This document shows, piece by piece, positions 1 through 9,183 of a stretch of 64,000 nt of DNA. Made by a program: the position numbers and the translations under genes. The DNA is from Clostridia bacterium (lineage in GTDB: Bacteria > Bacillota > Clostridia > Lachnospirales > Lachnospiraceae), in assembly GCA_910576205.1 (NCBI GenBank), contig CAJTHL010000013.1, positions 62,001 to 126,000 on the forward strand, read 5' to 3'. The notes under the pieces are model-generated. The model was not told where the DNA came from and did not search any database. It saw nothing but the letters and a program-made list of their open reading frames with translations. Positions within the stretch are counted from its first letter, which is position 1. Every line of letters begins with the position of its first letter.

Positions 1-2294
1 GCATGGGGGACGAATATGTCTCCGTGGAGCATCTGTTTCTGGCGCTGCTTGCAAATCCCAGTCCTTCCATGAAACCTTTCTGGAAGGAGTACGGCATTAC
101 CCGGGACCGGTTTCTCAAGGCCCTGTCCACAGTCCGTGGAAACCAGCGGGTCACAAACGATAACCCGGAGGCCATCTACGACACATTAAACAAGTACGGT
201 TACGATCTGGTGGAACGGGCCCGGAACCAGAAGCTTGACCCGGTTATCGGCCGGGACGCGGAAATCCGCAACATTATCCGTATTCTGTCCAGAAAAACAA
301 AAAATAATCCCGTCCTTATCGGAGAGCCCGGAGTAGGCAAGACAGCGGCCATCGAGGGCCTGGCCCAGCGTATCGTCCGCGGAGACGTGCCGGAGGGGCT
401 CAAAGATAAGAAGCTTTTCGCCCTGGATATGGGCGCTCTGGTAGCCGGAGCCAAATACCGGGGAGAATTTGAGGAACGTCTGAAGGCGGTTCTGGAGGAG
501 GTCAGAAAAAGCGAGGGGCGGATTATCCTCTTTATCGACGAGCTGCATCTGATTGTAGGCGCCGGGAAAACCGAGGGTGCCATGGACGCAGGCAATATGT
601 TAAAGCCCATGCTGGCCCGGGGAGAGCTTCACTGCATCGGCGCCACTACCCTGGACGAATACCGGCAGTACATCGAAAAAGACGCTGCCCTGGAGCGGCG
701 GTTCCAGCCGGTTCTGGTGGATGAGCCCTCGGTGGAAGACACCATCTCCATTCTCCGGGGCTTAAAAGACCGTTACGAGGTGTTCCACGGGGTAAAGATC
801 ACAGACGCCGCCCTGGTGTCGGCGGCCACATTGTCCAACCGGTATATCTCCGACCGCTTCCTTCCGGATAAGGCCATCGACCTGGTGGACGAGGCCTGCG
901 CCCTGATTAAGACGGAGCTGGATTCCATGCCCACAGAGCTGGACGAGCTGCGCAGAAGGGTGATGCAGATGGAGATCGAGGAGGCGGCCCTCAAAAAGGA
1001 GACTGACCGTCTGAGCCTGGAGCGGCTGGAGCATCTGCAAAAAGAGCTGGCGGAGCTGCGGGACGAGTTTAACAACCGCAAAGCCCAGTGGGACAACGAA
1101 AAGACCAGCGTGGAACGGCTGCAAAAGCTCCGGGAGGAAATCGAGGAGGTAAACAAGCAGATCCAGGCAGCCCAGCAGTCCTATGATCTGAACAGGGCAG
1201 CGGAGCTTCAGTATGGCAGGCTTCCCGCCCTTTTGCAGGAGCTTAAGACCGAGGAGGAAAAAGTGCGAAACCAGGATCTCTCCCTGGTGCGTGAAAGCGT
1301 CACGGAGGACGAGATTGCCCGCATTATCTCCCGCTGGACAGGGATTCCTGTAGCCCGCCTCACAGAAAGCGAGCGAAACAAGACCCTGCATCTGGACGAG
1401 GAGCTTCACAAGCGGGTTATCGGCCAGGACGAGGGCGTCCAGAAGGTGACGGACGCCATTATCCGCTCCAAGGCCGGCATCAAGGATCCCGGCAGACCCA
1501 TCGGCTCCTTCCTGTTCCTGGGCCCCACTGGTGTGGGAAAGACGGAGCTGGCAAAGGCCCTGGCCGCAAACCTTTTTGACGATGAGCAGAACATGGTGCG
1601 CATTGATATGAGCGAATATATGGAGAAATATTCCGTGTCCCGCCTGATCGGAGCGCCTCCCGGATATGTAGGATACGAGGAGGGCGGCCAGCTTACGGAG
1701 GCCGTGCGGCGAAAGCCCTACTCCGTGGTGCTCTTTGACGAGATCGAAAAGGCCCACCCGGACGTGTTCAACGTGCTTCTCCAGGTACTGGACGACGGGC
1801 GTATCACCGACTCCCAGGGGCGCACTGTGGACTTCAAAAACACCATCCTTATTATGACCTCCAACATCGGCTCCTCCTATCTGCTGGAGGGTATCGACAG
1901 GGACGGAAATATCCTGGACAGTGCCCAGGATCTGGTCATGCAGGACCTAAGGAATCATTTCCGGCCGGAATTTTTAAACCGCCTGGACGAGACCGTCCTG
2001 TTTAAGCCCCTAACAAAAGACAACATCGGCGGCATTATCCACCTGCTTATTGCCGGGCTCAACCAGCGTCTTGCCGACAAAGATCTTCATTTGGAATTGA
2101 CATCTGCCGCAAAGCAATATATCATAGAAAATGGTTACGATCCCGTTTACGGGGCCCGTCCTCTGAAGCGCTATGTGCAGAAATATGTGGAAACACTGAC
2201 TGCCCGTCTGATTCTGGAGGGGAACGTGTCCCAGGGGGACACCATCACCATCGATCTGACAGACGGGGCGCTGACCGCCCGGAACCATGCATAA
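1..2294 (+). CDS. clpB: ATP-dependent chaperone ClpB, 5'-truncated by the window edge
   Basis: This is a Hsp100/ClpB disaggregase, the cytoplasmic AAA+ ring that threads aggregated proteins together with DnaK/DnaJ/GrpE. About 763 residues are visible, and the frame is open at base 1, so roughly the first 100 residues lie outside the window. In order one sees the end of the N-domain, AAA-1 with Walker A GEPGVGKT (about residue 108) and Walker B ILFIDE, a charged coiled-coil middle domain (about residues 310-430), and AAA-2 with Walker A GPTGVGKT and Walker B VVLFDE. A ClpB C-terminal domain ends the protein. The coiled-coil middle domain argues for ClpB over ClpC/ClpA. Rubredoxin follows in the same direction 66 bp later. 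The function is a confident family assignment; the promoter is not visible. Confidence 0.96.
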   Translation, partial: MGDEYVSVEHLFLALLANPSPSMKPFWKEYGITRDRFLKALSTVRGNQRVTNDNPEAIYDTLNKYGYDLVERARNQKLDPVIGRDAEIRNIIRILSRKTKNNPVLIGEPGVGKTAAIEGLAQRIVRGDVPEGLKDKKLFALDMGALVAGAKYRGEFEERLKAVLEEVRKSEGRIILFIDELHLIVGAGKTEGAMDAGNMLKPMLARGELHCIGATTLDEYRQYIEKDAALERRFQPVLVDEPSVEDTISILRGLKDRYEVFHGVKITDAALVSAATLSNRYISDRFLPDKAIDLVDEACALIKTELDSMPTELDELRRRVMQMEIEEAALKKETDRLSLERLEHLQKELAELRDEFNNRKAQWDNEKTSVERLQKLREEIEEVNKQIQAAQQSYDLNRAAELQYGRLPALLQELKTEEEKVRNQDLSLVRESVTEDEIARIISRWTGIPVARLTESERNKTLHLDEELHKRVIGQDEGVQKVTDAIIRSKAGIKDPGRPIGSFLFLGPTGVGKTELAKALAANLFDDEQNMVRIDMSEYMEKYSVSRLIGAPPGYVGYEEGGQLTEAVRRKPYSVVLFDEIEKAHPDVFNVLLQVLDDGRITDSQGRTVDFKNTILIMTSNIGSSYLLEGIDRDGNILDSAQDLVMQDLRNHFRPEFLNRLDETVLFKPLTKDNIGGIIHLLIAGLNQRLADKDLHLELTSAAKQYIIENGYDPVYGARPLKRYVQKYVETLTARLILEGNVSQGDTITIDLTDGALTARNHA

Positions 2295-2360
2295 GGAATC
2301 CCCGCCCGGAGCTATCCGGCGGTTATCCCATAAAAAATCAAAGAAAGAGAGGAACTTTTC

Positions 2361-2522
2361 ATGAAGAAATATGTCTGTGACACCTGCGGGTATGTATACG
2401 ACCCGGAAATCGGAGATCCGGATAACGGCATCAAACCCGGAACGGCTTTTGAAGATCTGCCAGAGGACTGGGTATGCCCCCTTTGCTCTGTAGGCAAAGA
2501 CGACTTCTCAGAAGAGGCATAA
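2361..2522 (+). CDS. Rubredoxin
   Basis: A 53-residue rubredoxin, a small cytoplasmic one-iron electron carrier of anaerobes that often supplies electrons to superoxide or oxygen/peroxide reductases. The two iron-binding pairs are plain: CDTCGY near the N-terminus and CPLCSVGK near the C-terminus, with the conserved YDP and EDWVCP segments between. Length is typical for the family. The start is the ATG at 2361, preceded by AGAGAGGAAC. It lies 66 bp after clpB and directly before a hairpin terminator, so it may be the last gene of the clpB transcript or independently expressed. The electron partner cannot be deduced from the neighbours. Confidence 0.96.
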   Translation: MKKYVCDTCGYVYDPEIGDPDNGIKPGTAFEDLPEDWVCPLCSVGKDDFSEEA

Positions 2523-2551
2523 ACAAAATCCTGGCAGCAGCCAGGGAACGT

Positions 2552-2588
2552 AAAACGGCGCCCTCCTGCACGGAGGACGCCGTTTTTT
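2552..2588. terminator. Bidirectional rho-independent terminator
   Basis: The arms AAAACGGCG..CCTCC and GGAGG..CGCCGTTTT pair around a TGCA loop, with T-runs on both strands. It separates the plus-strand clpB-rubredoxin unit from the convergent PAP2 gene, whose TAA stop lies inside the T-run. Confidence 0.85.
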
Positions 2589-3186
2589 ATTCTGGTACAG
2601 ATCCACGCTTTCCCCACCGGAAATCCTTCCCGAAGGTTACCGCAAACCAGGAGGTAAAAAGTCCTATAGCCGCGCCGGCCAGCACATCCGTGGGATAGTG
2701 GACCCCCACATACAGCCGGGAAAATCCAATGAGGCAGGCGAGAACCATAGCCATAACCCCCGCCGCTTTTAAGGCTCTCCCGGGCTTTTTCGCCCCGGGA
2801 TATTTCCCCGGATAAAAGGCCAGCCAGAAAAGGACCCCGGCCACGGCAAAGCACGCCCCTGCGTGACCGGAAGGAAAGGACGCGTCCGCCGGGAGCCGCG
2901 CAATGGGCAGCAGCCCCTCTATGGCAACATAAGGACGCACCCTTCCCACCAGATTTTTCAAAATCACGTTCACCACAAGAAAATCCATAAGCAGGGACAT
3001 GGCCGCAAGCCTTCCGGCCCACCGCATGGCGGGAATGGCAAGCATCACCAGACAGGCCAGTATGGCCACAAACCCCGCGTCCCCCAGCCGGGTAACGGCA
3101 TTCATACATTTATCCAGCCAGGGACTGCGCACATGCTCCTGCAAAAACAGGAGAAATTTCTCCTCCCACTGAAATGACCACTGCAT
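2587..3186 (-). CDS. PAP2-family membrane phosphatase
   Basis: A 199-residue integral membrane protein of the PAP2/acid phosphatase family. All three signature motifs are present in order: KNLVGRVRP (motif 1, about residues 77-85), PSGH (motif 2) and SRLYVGVHYPTD (motif 3, with the catalytic His). Several hydrophobic segments surround them. Members dephosphorylate lipid pyrophosphates such as undecaprenyl or polyprenyl diphosphate, or phosphatidate derivatives, on the outer membrane face; which substrate applies here is unknown. The start ATG has only a weak upstream GAGG. The gene begins 16 bp after the stop of the small upstream gene on the same strand, so the two are probably co-transcribed. 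Confidence 0.88.
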   Translation of the reverse strand: MQWSFQWEEKFLLFLQEHVRSPWLDKCMNAVTRLGDAGFVAILACLVMLAIPAMRWAGRLAAMSLLMDFLVVNVILKNLVGRVRPYVAIEGLLPIARLPADASFPSGHAGACFAVAGVLFWLAFYPGKYPGAKKPGRALKAAGVMAMVLACLIGFSRLYVGVHYPTDVLAGAAIGLFTSWFAVTFGKDFRWGKRGSVPE

Positions 3187-3202
3187 TTATCTGCTTTGCG
3201 CC

Positions 3203-3436
3203 TCAGTCGGGAATCTCCGTAAAGGTATAGCGCTCCACCACTCCCGCAACATCCAGGTGATAAACCACTACGCCCCCGGGCATCTCTTCCTTCTCGTATG
3301 TGTAACTTTTTTCATTGTGAAGATTTTTGATATATTCATCCAGATCAGCCACTTCTACTTCCTCGATGGCCGTTTTGCGGCCCTGGTTTCCCGGACAATA
3401 CCCCAAATTCTCTTTTACCAGCTCATAGCGTTTCAT
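3203..3436 (-). CDS. Small hypothetical protein
   Basis: A 77-residue soluble protein without a family I recognise. It is acidic, starts MKRYELVKENLGYCPGNQG and has a C-terminal half rich in beta-forming residues (GGVVVYHLDVAGVVERYTF). The ATG is preceded by CGGAGGTTGATTTC, a good ribosome-binding site with 8-9 nt spacing. It lies immediately upstream of the PAP2 gene (16 bp). No function is proposed. Confidence 0.7.
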   Translation of the reverse strand: MKRYELVKENLGYCPGNQGRKTAIEEVEVADLDEYIKNLHNEKSYTYEKEEMPGGVVVYHLDVAGVVERYTFTEIPD

Positions 3437-3600
3437 GAAATCAACCTCCGTCCTCTATTATTGATATCTGTATTCTACACCCAAACGGGAAAAAATACTA
3501 GTGTTTTTGGCTATTTTGTTTATATTTTTTTATTATTTTCCCGTATGTTGGCAATCTTTCACAAAACGCCCCTGGAAATCCGTTTTCCAAACGCAGAACC

Positions 3601-3915
3601 CTATCCGAGATACATCCGTCCCTGGTACTGGATAATCAGGTCTGCCACGGCCATGCCCATGGCAAAAAGAGTGAGAAACCCCATAAGAAGCATGGCAATT
3701 CCATCGTAAACCACCCGTTCTCCCGCTTTTCCCGCCGACAGCAGAACCTCCACTCCCAGGGTGATAAACATCACAGGCCACAGCCGGAAAATCCAGGCGT
3801 AGGTAAGTCCCGGAAGAAACATATGGAGGATAAACAAAAGCCCAAAAAGAACCAGCATTCCGCCAAAGGTGGCTGTGCCAACCCTTCTGACGCGCGCTCC
3901 CGTCTGCTCTCCCAT
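3601..3915 (-). CDS. Small membrane protein (LiaF/DUF5668-like)
   Basis: A 104-residue membrane protein with three to four hydrophobic segments (about residues 15-38, 40-60 and 72-95). The layout GGMLVLFGLLFILHMF..WPVMFITLGVEVLL resembles the small transmembrane domain found in LiaF/DUF5668 proteins linked to cell-envelope stress regulation. Its start is 2 bp from the stop of the preceding membrane gene, so it is the last gene of the sigma-factor operon. The family call is by eye and tentative; the gene itself is well supported by spacing and composition. Confidence 0.7.
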   Translation of the reverse strand: MGEQTGARVRRVGTATFGGMLVLFGLLFILHMFLPGLTYAWIFRLWPVMFITLGVEVLLSAGKAGERVVYDGIAMLLMGFLTLFAMGMAVADLIIQYQGRMYLG

Positions 3916-3917
3916 AC

Positions 3918-4511
3918 CTAGTCCTCCTTCTGGTTAATTCCGGTAACATCCGAAGCGGCAAAAGTGTCCGCAGTATCCCGGGCATCGTCCTTTTTTCCGT
4001 AGAGCTCCTGCTTCTTTCCCCGGATCATAAGCAGGCCGGTCCAGATAATCACCACCGCCAGCACAATCTGGGGCAGACGGTAATTGAAATCGCTTACGAA
4101 TATCCGCAGGGCGTCCGGCATCCACTCCCGGATGATATACCAGACATTCCTCCAGAGCACGGCCGCTCCCCAGAATATCAAGCCTATACCAATAACCTTC
4201 TTGTACTTCCCTCCTAAATCCCGCGTATAGGGCTCCAGCTCCGAGATATGGAACAGGTACTGATCCTCCAGCCCGTAAAAGGCCTCGTCATCCATGGATC
4301 TGATGTTGTGGACGTGGAAAAACCCGTAAAACCATATGATTACCCCCACAAACAGAATCGCCGGCATATCCAGGGTATAGGCCAGAAAAACAACCAGACA
4401 GAACAGCCCCATCAGACTGATTCCCATTTTCATAAATCCCATATACATCTCTCCGGCCCCAGGTATAAAGGAAAACCAAAATGTCCAGAACCCATTCTTT
4501 TTCTTTGTCAT
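3918..4511 (-). CDS. Membrane protein with TM2-like N-terminus
   Basis: A 197-residue membrane protein. The start MTKKKNGFWTFWFSFIPG followed by GAGEMYMGFMKMGISLMG resembles the TM2-type hairpin. It has about four hydrophobic segments (two in residues 12-65, one near 105-125, one near 148-165) and a hydrophilic C-terminus containing Lys-Lys and Asp-rich stretches. It lies between the putative anti-sigma gene (48 bp gap) and a second small membrane gene (2 bp gap), so it is probably part of an envelope-sensing operon. No enzymatic motif is visible. Confidence 0.72.
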   Translation of the reverse strand: MTKKKNGFWTFWFSFIPGAGEMYMGFMKMGISLMGLFCLVVFLAYTLDMPAILFVGVIIWFYGFFHVHNIRSMDDEAFYGLEDQYLFHISELEPYTRDLGGKYKKVIGIGLIFWGAAVLWRNVWYIIREWMPDALRIFVSDFNYRLPQIVLAVVIIWTGLLMIRGKKQELYGKKDDARDTADTFAASDVTGINQKED

Positions 4512-4559
4512 ATCTTCATTCCTCCTGTTATTCCAGCTCCGTATTCACCCGGATACTGA

Positions 4560-4982
4560 TTACCACTTTTCCATCCACTGCTTCGCAAGCCTGGATATCT
4601 GTTTTGTTATCTCGTCCGCGCTCCGGTCCCACTGCTGGGCCAGGGTCTCCTCATGCCTGGACTCCCAGCCCCCTTCCCGGGAAGGGTCAGGCTTGGGAAG
4701 GGAAATATCCTGGGGCGTGGCAAACAGGAAAAACAATGCCATGGCTGCGGCCACGCCGATCTTCAGGCTATAGCCGAACAGCTGCATACCCCTGCTCATC
4801 TTCTGGGTACGGATAATAAGCTGTACATCCGCCCGCTTTGTCTTTTCCAGAACATTTTCCTTAAAATCTACCGGAGCCTTAAGCATCCCTGCCGCTTCTA
4901 CTTCTGCAATCAATGCCGCCAGCTCTTTCTCTGTCATCATCTCCCTGCCTGTGGCGGGAATTCTATATTCTGTCTGTCCCAT
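4560..4982 (-). CDS. Putative membrane-anchored anti-sigma factor
   Basis: A 140-residue protein whose 5' end overlaps the end of the ECF sigma gene by 20 bp, the usual arrangement for sigma/anti-sigma pairs. An acidic N-terminal domain (about residues 16-70) precedes one hydrophobic segment (about residues 85-104, containing GVAAAMALFFLFA). A hydrophilic C-terminal tail rich in Gln, Arg and Glu would lie outside the cell. The HxxxCxxC zinc motif of ZAS anti-sigma factors is absent. The ATG at 4982 has AAGGAGG 10 nt upstream, inside the sigma gene, which suggests translational coupling. The role is inferred from context and topology. Confidence 0.65.
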   Translation of the reverse strand: MGQTEYRIPATGREMMTEKELAALIAEVEAAGMLKAPVDFKENVLEKTKRADVQLIIRTQKMSRGMQLFGYSLKIGVAAAMALFFLFATPQDISLPKPDPSREGGWESRHEETLAQQWDRSADEITKQISRLAKQWMEKW

Positions 4983-5553
4983 GTGTCGTTCTTCCTCCTT
5001 TCCCCAGCGCTTTTTCCCTGTCTCTGGAAAGGGCCGCGTCCTTCCCCTCCTGGCCCATAATCTTCCGAAGCATCCCTCTGGCCCTGTAAATCTGGGTCTG
5101 GACGGTTTTCGGATTCTTATTCCGCTTTGCTGCCATCTCGCTTACGCCCATCTCATAATAATAATGCTCCAGGGCAATCTCGTTATAGGGCGGCTTCAGA
5201 CCCTCACAGGCCCTCCGGAGGCTTTCCCGCACCTCCTCCTCCAGACATTGTTCCTCCGGGGAGGAGCGCTTTGCCTGCTGACCCACAAAATATTCCTCCT
5301 CTGTGGGAATGCTGCGCCGTCCGGAATGCTTGAGGTAATCCAGGCTTTTGTTGGTGGCAATCCTGCATATCCAGGCCTTTTCATTCCTGCCATCGAAGAG
5401 GGCGGATTTCTCATAGGCAGTCAGAAAGGTTTCCTGGGCCAGGTCTTCCGCCGCAAAATAATCCGACGTCATCTTATAACAGATGGAGAAAATCAGATTC
5501 TGATACCGGTCAATCAGAATCTCCAGCTGTTCTTCCCTGCTGATAAAATCCAC
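4963..5553 (-). CDS. ECF-type RNA polymerase sigma factor
   Basis: A 196-residue sigma-70 family protein of the extracytoplasmic-function class, which directs RNA polymerase to a small regulon. Region 2 occupies about residues 10-75 (YQNLIFSICYKMTSDYFAAEDLAQETFL, with the DLAQETF core), and region 4 about residues 110-165 (a helix-turn-helix including VSEMAAKRNKNPKTVQTQIYRARGMLR). Regions 1.1 and 3 are absent, as expected. It heads an operon with the overlapping putative anti-sigma gene and two small membrane proteins, so the trigger is probably an envelope signal. ECF factors usually activate their own promoter; I could not identify its recognition sequence. Confidence 0.9.
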   Translation of the reverse strand: MDFISREEQLEILIDRYQNLIFSICYKMTSDYFAAEDLAQETFLTAYEKSALFDGRNEKAWICRIATNKSLDYLKHSGRRSIPTEEEYFVGQQAKRSSPEEQCLEEEVRESLRRACEGLKPPYNEIALEHYYYEMGVSEMAAKRNKNPKTVQTQIYRARGMLRKIMGQEGKDAALSRDREKALGKGGRTTHGTDRI

Positions 5554-5697
5554 CTCCCCTCAGCCTTCCTATTCCATATAACGAACAGAAATCCAGAATT
5601 TCTTCAAAATAATAAAAAAATCAAAATGCGGATAATGTGTCCTGTTTTCACCCATTATCCGCATGCTTCTGGCTGTGAAATTTTTTAAAGGCGCTCC

Positions 5698-7839
5698 CTA
5701 AAGCTTCATGGTAAGAGAAATCCGTTTCTTCTGAAGATCCACGCCCAGTACCTTAACCTCCACAATGTCCCCCACGCTGACCGCCTCCAGGGGATGCCTG
5801 ATAAACCGCTCCGTCATCTGGGAGATATGTACCAGACCGTCTTGATGGACGCCGATATCCACAAACGCCCCGAAGTCGATGACATTGCGGACCGTGCCCT
5901 TTAAGACCATGCCCGGGGTCAGATCCTTCATCTCCAGCACGTCCGTGCGCAGAATGGGCCGTGGCATCTCTTCCCTTGGATCTCTGGCCGGTTTTTCCAG
6001 CTCCTTCACCATGTCCCCCAGGGTGATTTCCCCGATTCCAAGCTCTGCTGCCAGCTTATCCGGCTGCGTTATCTTTTTGGATATGCCGGGAAGCCCGCCT
6101 TTTAGGAGCTCCTCCCGGGTATAACCAAGGGATTTCAGAAGTTTTTCCGCCGCCTCGTAGGATTCCGGGTGTACGCTGGTGGTGTCTAAGGGGTTCTTCC
6201 CGCCCCGGATACGTAAGAAGCCCGCGCACTGCTCAAAAGCCTTGGGACCAAGCTTGGGCACCTTAAGGAGAGCCCGCCTGTCCTGAAACCGCCCATTTTC
6301 CTCCCGGTAAGCCACAATATTTTTTGCCAGGGTCCTGCTGATACCGGAGACATATTCCAGCAGGGAGGCGGAGGCCGTGTTTAAATCCACCCCCACCCGG
6401 TTTACGCAGTCCTCCACCACGCCTCCCAGGGCTTCACTTAACTTTTTCTGATTCATATCGTGCTGGTACTGGCCTACGCCGATGGATTTGGGGTCGATCT
6501 TCACCAGCTCTGCCAGGGGATCCTGGAGCCTGCGGGCAATGGAAGCCGCGCTCCTCTGACCTACGTCAAAATTGGGAAACTCCTCTGTGGCCAGCTTGCT
6601 GGCGGAATACACCGACGCCCCGGCCTCATTTACAATAATGTACTGCACCTTTACAGGCAGCTCCTTTAAGAGCTCCACAATCACCATCTCCGACTCTCTG
6701 GAGGCTGTTCCGTTTCCCACGGAAATCAGGGAAATCCCATATTTTGCAATGAGTTTTTTTAAGGTTCTCTTTGCCTCCTCCACCTTGTTCTGGGGCGCCG
6801 TGGGATAGATTACCACCGTGTCCAGCACTTTGCCGGTGGCGTCCACCACCGCCAGCTTACAGCCTGTACGGAAAGCCGGATCCCAGCCCAGCACCACCTT
6901 ACCCTCAATGGGCGGCTGCATCAGAAGCTGCTCCAGATTCTTTCCAAAAACCTTTATAGCCCCGTCCTCGGCCCTCTCCGTCAGCTCTCCACGGATTTCC
7001 CGCTCAATGGCCGGGGCAATAAGTCTCTCGTATCCGTCCTCCGCCACCTGGGAGAGCACAGGGGACGTGTAGGGATTCTCCCTTACAATCACCTGCTTTT
7101 CCAGGTAGCGCAGAATCCGCTCCTTTGGCGCTTCCAGCTTTACCGTCAGCACCTTTTCCGCCTCTCCCCGGTTTAAAGCCAGAATCCTGTGGCCCGCCAG
7201 CTTCTTTACCGGTTCTTCAAACTGGTAATACATCTCATACACGGACTGCTGGGTCCCATCCTTTGCCACAGACGTGATTTTTCCCTCCTGGAAGGTAAGC
7301 TTCCTTATATAGCTTCTGTAATCCGCCTCGTCGGAAACGCGCTCCGCCAGAATATCCCTGGCGCCCTCCAAAGCTTCCTTAGCGTCCGCCACGCCCTTTT
7401 CCTGGGAAATATATTTCTCCGCTTCCTTTTCCAAGGGCTCCTTTGCCATTTGCAGCATAATAAAATCCGCCAGCCCTTCCAGGCCCTTTTCTTTGGCGAT
7501 GGTGGCCCGGGTTCTCCGTTTGGGCCGGTAGGGACGGTATAGGTCGTCCACTATCACCAGGGTTTCCGCCGCCAGAATCTGTTCCCTCAGCTCCTCCGTA
7601 AGCTTCCCCTGCTCCTCAATGCTGGAGAGCACCTGGCTCTTCTTGTCCTCCAGGTTCCGAAGGTAGGTAAGCCTCTCGGAAAGGTTGCGCAGCGCCTCGT
7701 CATTAAGGGAGCCCGTAACCTCCTTCCGGTATCTGGATATAAAGGGGATGGTGTTCCCCTCGTCAATAAGCTTTACCGCAGCCCCGGCCTGCCAGGGGGC
7801 AATCCCAAGCTCCTGGGCGATTTTTTTTATCAGATCCAT
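5698..7839 (-). CDS. tex: Tex-family RNA-binding transcription accessory protein
   Basis: A 713-residue Tex protein, a cytoplasmic nucleic-acid-binding factor. Visible are the N-terminal helical region starting MDLIKKIAQELGI, the YqgF/RNase H-like domain (WDPAFRTGCKLAVVDATG and following), helix-hairpin-helix segments (VGVDLNTASASLLEYVSGI, VPKLGPKAFEQCAGF) and a C-terminal S1 domain (VLKGTVRNVIDFGAFVDIG). The frame is open 24 codons further upstream. I chose the ATG at 7839 because AGGAGG lies just upstream of it and because homologues begin MDLI or similar. The upstream region contains a copy of the leader-like repeat discussed in the findings. Confidence 0.94.
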   Translation of the reverse strand: MDLIKKIAQELGIAPWQAGAAVKLIDEGNTIPFISRYRKEVTGSLNDEALRNLSERLTYLRNLEDKKSQVLSSIEEQGKLTEELREQILAAETLVIVDDLYRPYRPKRRTRATIAKEKGLEGLADFIMLQMAKEPLEKEAEKYISQEKGVADAKEALEGARDILAERVSDEADYRSYIRKLTFQEGKITSVAKDGTQQSVYEMYYQFEEPVKKLAGHRILALNRGEAEKVLTVKLEAPKERILRYLEKQVIVRENPYTSPVLSQVAEDGYERLIAPAIEREIRGELTERAEDGAIKVFGKNLEQLLMQPPIEGKVVLGWDPAFRTGCKLAVVDATGKVLDTVVIYPTAPQNKVEEAKRTLKKLIAKYGISLISVGNGTASRESEMVIVELLKELPVKVQYIIVNEAGASVYSASKLATEEFPNFDVGQRSAASIARRLQDPLAELVKIDPKSIGVGQYQHDMNQKKLSEALGGVVEDCVNRVGVDLNTASASLLEYVSGISRTLAKNIVAYREENGRFQDRRALLKVPKLGPKAFEQCAGFLRIRGGKNPLDTTSVHPESYEAAEKLLKSLGYTREELLKGGLPGISKKITQPDKLAAELGIGEITLGDMVKELEKPARDPREEMPRPILRTDVLEMKDLTPGMVLKGTVRNVIDFGAFVDIGVHQDGLVHISQMTERFIRHPLEAVSVGDIVEVKVLGVDLQKKRISLTMKL

Positions 7840-7849
7840 ACGAAAAAAT

Positions 7850-7873
7850 CCTCCTGTTCCAGTTCCGCATTCT
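7850..7873 (-). repeat. Dispersed leader motif copy 1 (upstream of tex)
   Basis: The minus strand reads ATGCGGAACTGGAACAGGAGG, merging into the tex ribosome-binding site. Related sequences occur upstream of the ACT gene (twice), between dapF and dapL, and (3' half only) upstream of dapF. Confidence 0.5.
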
Positions 7874-7915
7874 CTGGAGGCTATTATAACGGATTTGAAA
7901 AGAAAATGCAAAAAA

Positions 7916-7944
7916 TTGTTTTTCGCCGCAAACTGTGCTATACT
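7916..7944 (+). promoter_or_regulatory. Sigma-A-type promoter for the membrane gene pair
   Basis: TTGTTT at 7916-7921 and TATACT at 7939-7944 are separated by 17 bp. The predicted start site is near 7951, about 30 nt upstream of the ATG at 7980. Confidence 0.75.
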
Positions 7945-7979
7945 AGTTAGAAATTACAGACAGAAAAGAGAGTTTAACT

Positions 7980-8342
7980 ATGGAACAACAACCCTATCCA
8001 CAACCGGCTTACCAGCGCCAGGCCAATTCCTTTGCCACTGCCTCTATTGTATGCGGCATCCTGTCCATGTTCAGCTGCATTGTTGTTTACGCCGCCCTGT
8101 TTTTCGGATCCTTAAGCATTCTTTTCGGGCTCCTTTCCAGACGGGAAGCCCTTACCATGCCCACCTCTTCCCAGGCAGGCTGTATCCTGTCCTCCATTTC
8201 CATGGTCTTAAGCGTGATACTCACCGCCCTGGCTGTAGCCTTTCTGGTTCAGCTCTTTGGCTGGGAAACCGTGCTGGACCCGGAAAAGCTCATGGAAGAA
8301 TATATGAGCTATCTCAATTCCATAGGAGGGATGATACCATGA
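7980..8342 (+). CDS. DUF4190-like small membrane protein
   Basis: A 120-residue protein with a Pro/Gln/Tyr-rich cytoplasmic N-terminus (MEQQPYPQPAYQRQ) and two hydrophobic segments (about residues 20-50 and 68-95). This is the typical arrangement of DUF4190-type Firmicute membrane proteins: FATASIVCGILSMFSC, then a GSLSILFGLLSR turn and a second helix. Its stop overlaps the start of the next gene (ATGA), so the two are translationally coupled. A good promoter lies 36-64 bp upstream. Biochemical role unknown. Confidence 0.75.
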   Translation: MEQQPYPQPAYQRQANSFATASIVCGILSMFSCIVVYAALFFGSLSILFGLLSRREALTMPTSSQAGCILSSISMVLSVILTALAVAFLVQLFGWETVLDPEKLMEEYMSYLNSIGGMIP

Positions 8343-9121
8343 ACCTGCCAGCCAGAATTTTAAAACAGAACGCCCGGATTCTTCTCACGGGAAAATACAT
8401 GGCAAGCTCTGCTATTGTGCTTATGGCCTCCGCCATATCCCTTCTTCTCACCTACCTGCAGGAATTCAGCGGATTTTCCCCTCTGGGGGATCCCACCCAG
8501 AAGCTGCTCTACTGGGTAATGAACGCCATTATCCTGGTGCTGGAGGCTGTTCTCTCCATAGGGATCACATATTTCTTCCTTCAGATGGCCCTGGGAAAGC
8601 CCTTTGTCACCGGCTGCCTGTTCTATTGTTTTACCCATGACCCGGACCGCTTTATCGTGGCCGCGGCCCTGCGCTACGCTCTTCTGGCTCTGGGCTGGAT
8701 TCCGGCAGGCTTTTATTATTTCCGTCTACCGCCTCTTCTGGAATGCGCACCCGGGCAGCTTTTGGCACTGCTTCCCCTTATACTCCTGGCTGTAATCTGG
8801 GATCTCCCGATTCTGCTTCTTTACGGGCAGTCCTTCTATATTCTCCTGGAAGATCCCTCCTGCAAGGTTTCAGCCTCCATGGAGAAAAGCCGCCGGCTTA
8901 TGACGGGCCACAAAAAACGCCTGTTTTTCCTGTATGTAAGCTTTGTGGGATACGGGCTTCTGGAGCTTGGCTCCTTCGGCGTGGGAATGCTGTGGGTACG
9001 CCCCTATCTGGAGGCTGTTAAGGTGCAGTTTTATCTGGATATTACCGGGAGGAAGCTTAAGAACCTCACTCCCCCCGATACTTTTCCCATAGCAGAAAAT
9101 GAACATAGCAGATTCCAATGA
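8339..9121 (+). CDS. DUF975-like multi-pass membrane protein
   Basis: A 260-residue polytopic membrane protein with about six hydrophobic segments. The start is the ATG at 8339, which overlaps the preceding stop codon. The frame stays open far upstream but that part is antisense to tex and not protein-like. The segment SRRLMTGHKKRLFFLYVSF followed by GYGLLELGSFGVGMLWV resembles the conserved helix pattern of DUF975 proteins, which are often encoded beside small membrane proteins in Clostridia. A Pro/Asp-rich cytoplasmic tail ends the protein. Function unknown. Confidence 0.78.
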   Translation: MNLPARILKQNARILLTGKYMASSAIVLMASAISLLLTYLQEFSGFSPLGDPTQKLLYWVMNAIILVLEAVLSIGITYFFLQMALGKPFVTGCLFYCFTHDPDRFIVAAALRYALLALGWIPAGFYYFRLPPLLECAPGQLLALLPLILLAVIWDLPILLLYGQSFYILLEDPSCKVSASMEKSRRLMTGHKKRLFFLYVSFVGYGLLELGSFGVGMLWVRPYLEAVKVQFYLDITGRKLKNLTPPDTFPIAENEHSRFQ

Positions 9122-9149
9122 AAGAGTTAAATAACCCCCATGCATCCTG

Positions 9150-9183
9150 TCAGGCAAAAGAGCCTGCCGGGCCTCCTGTTTTT
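9150..9183 (+). terminator. Possible terminator after the membrane gene pair
   Basis: A CAGGC/GCCTG hairpin with a six-base loop at 9150-9165 is followed, after a GC-rich spacer, by TTTTT. It lies between two convergent genes. The distance between stem and T-run makes it only moderately convincing. Confidence 0.4.

Noticed and set aside
7685..8338. Upstream extension of the DUF975-like gene
   Set aside because: The frame is open but antisense to tex and overlaps the DUF4190-like gene; the ATG at 8339 coupled to the previous stop is the natural start.
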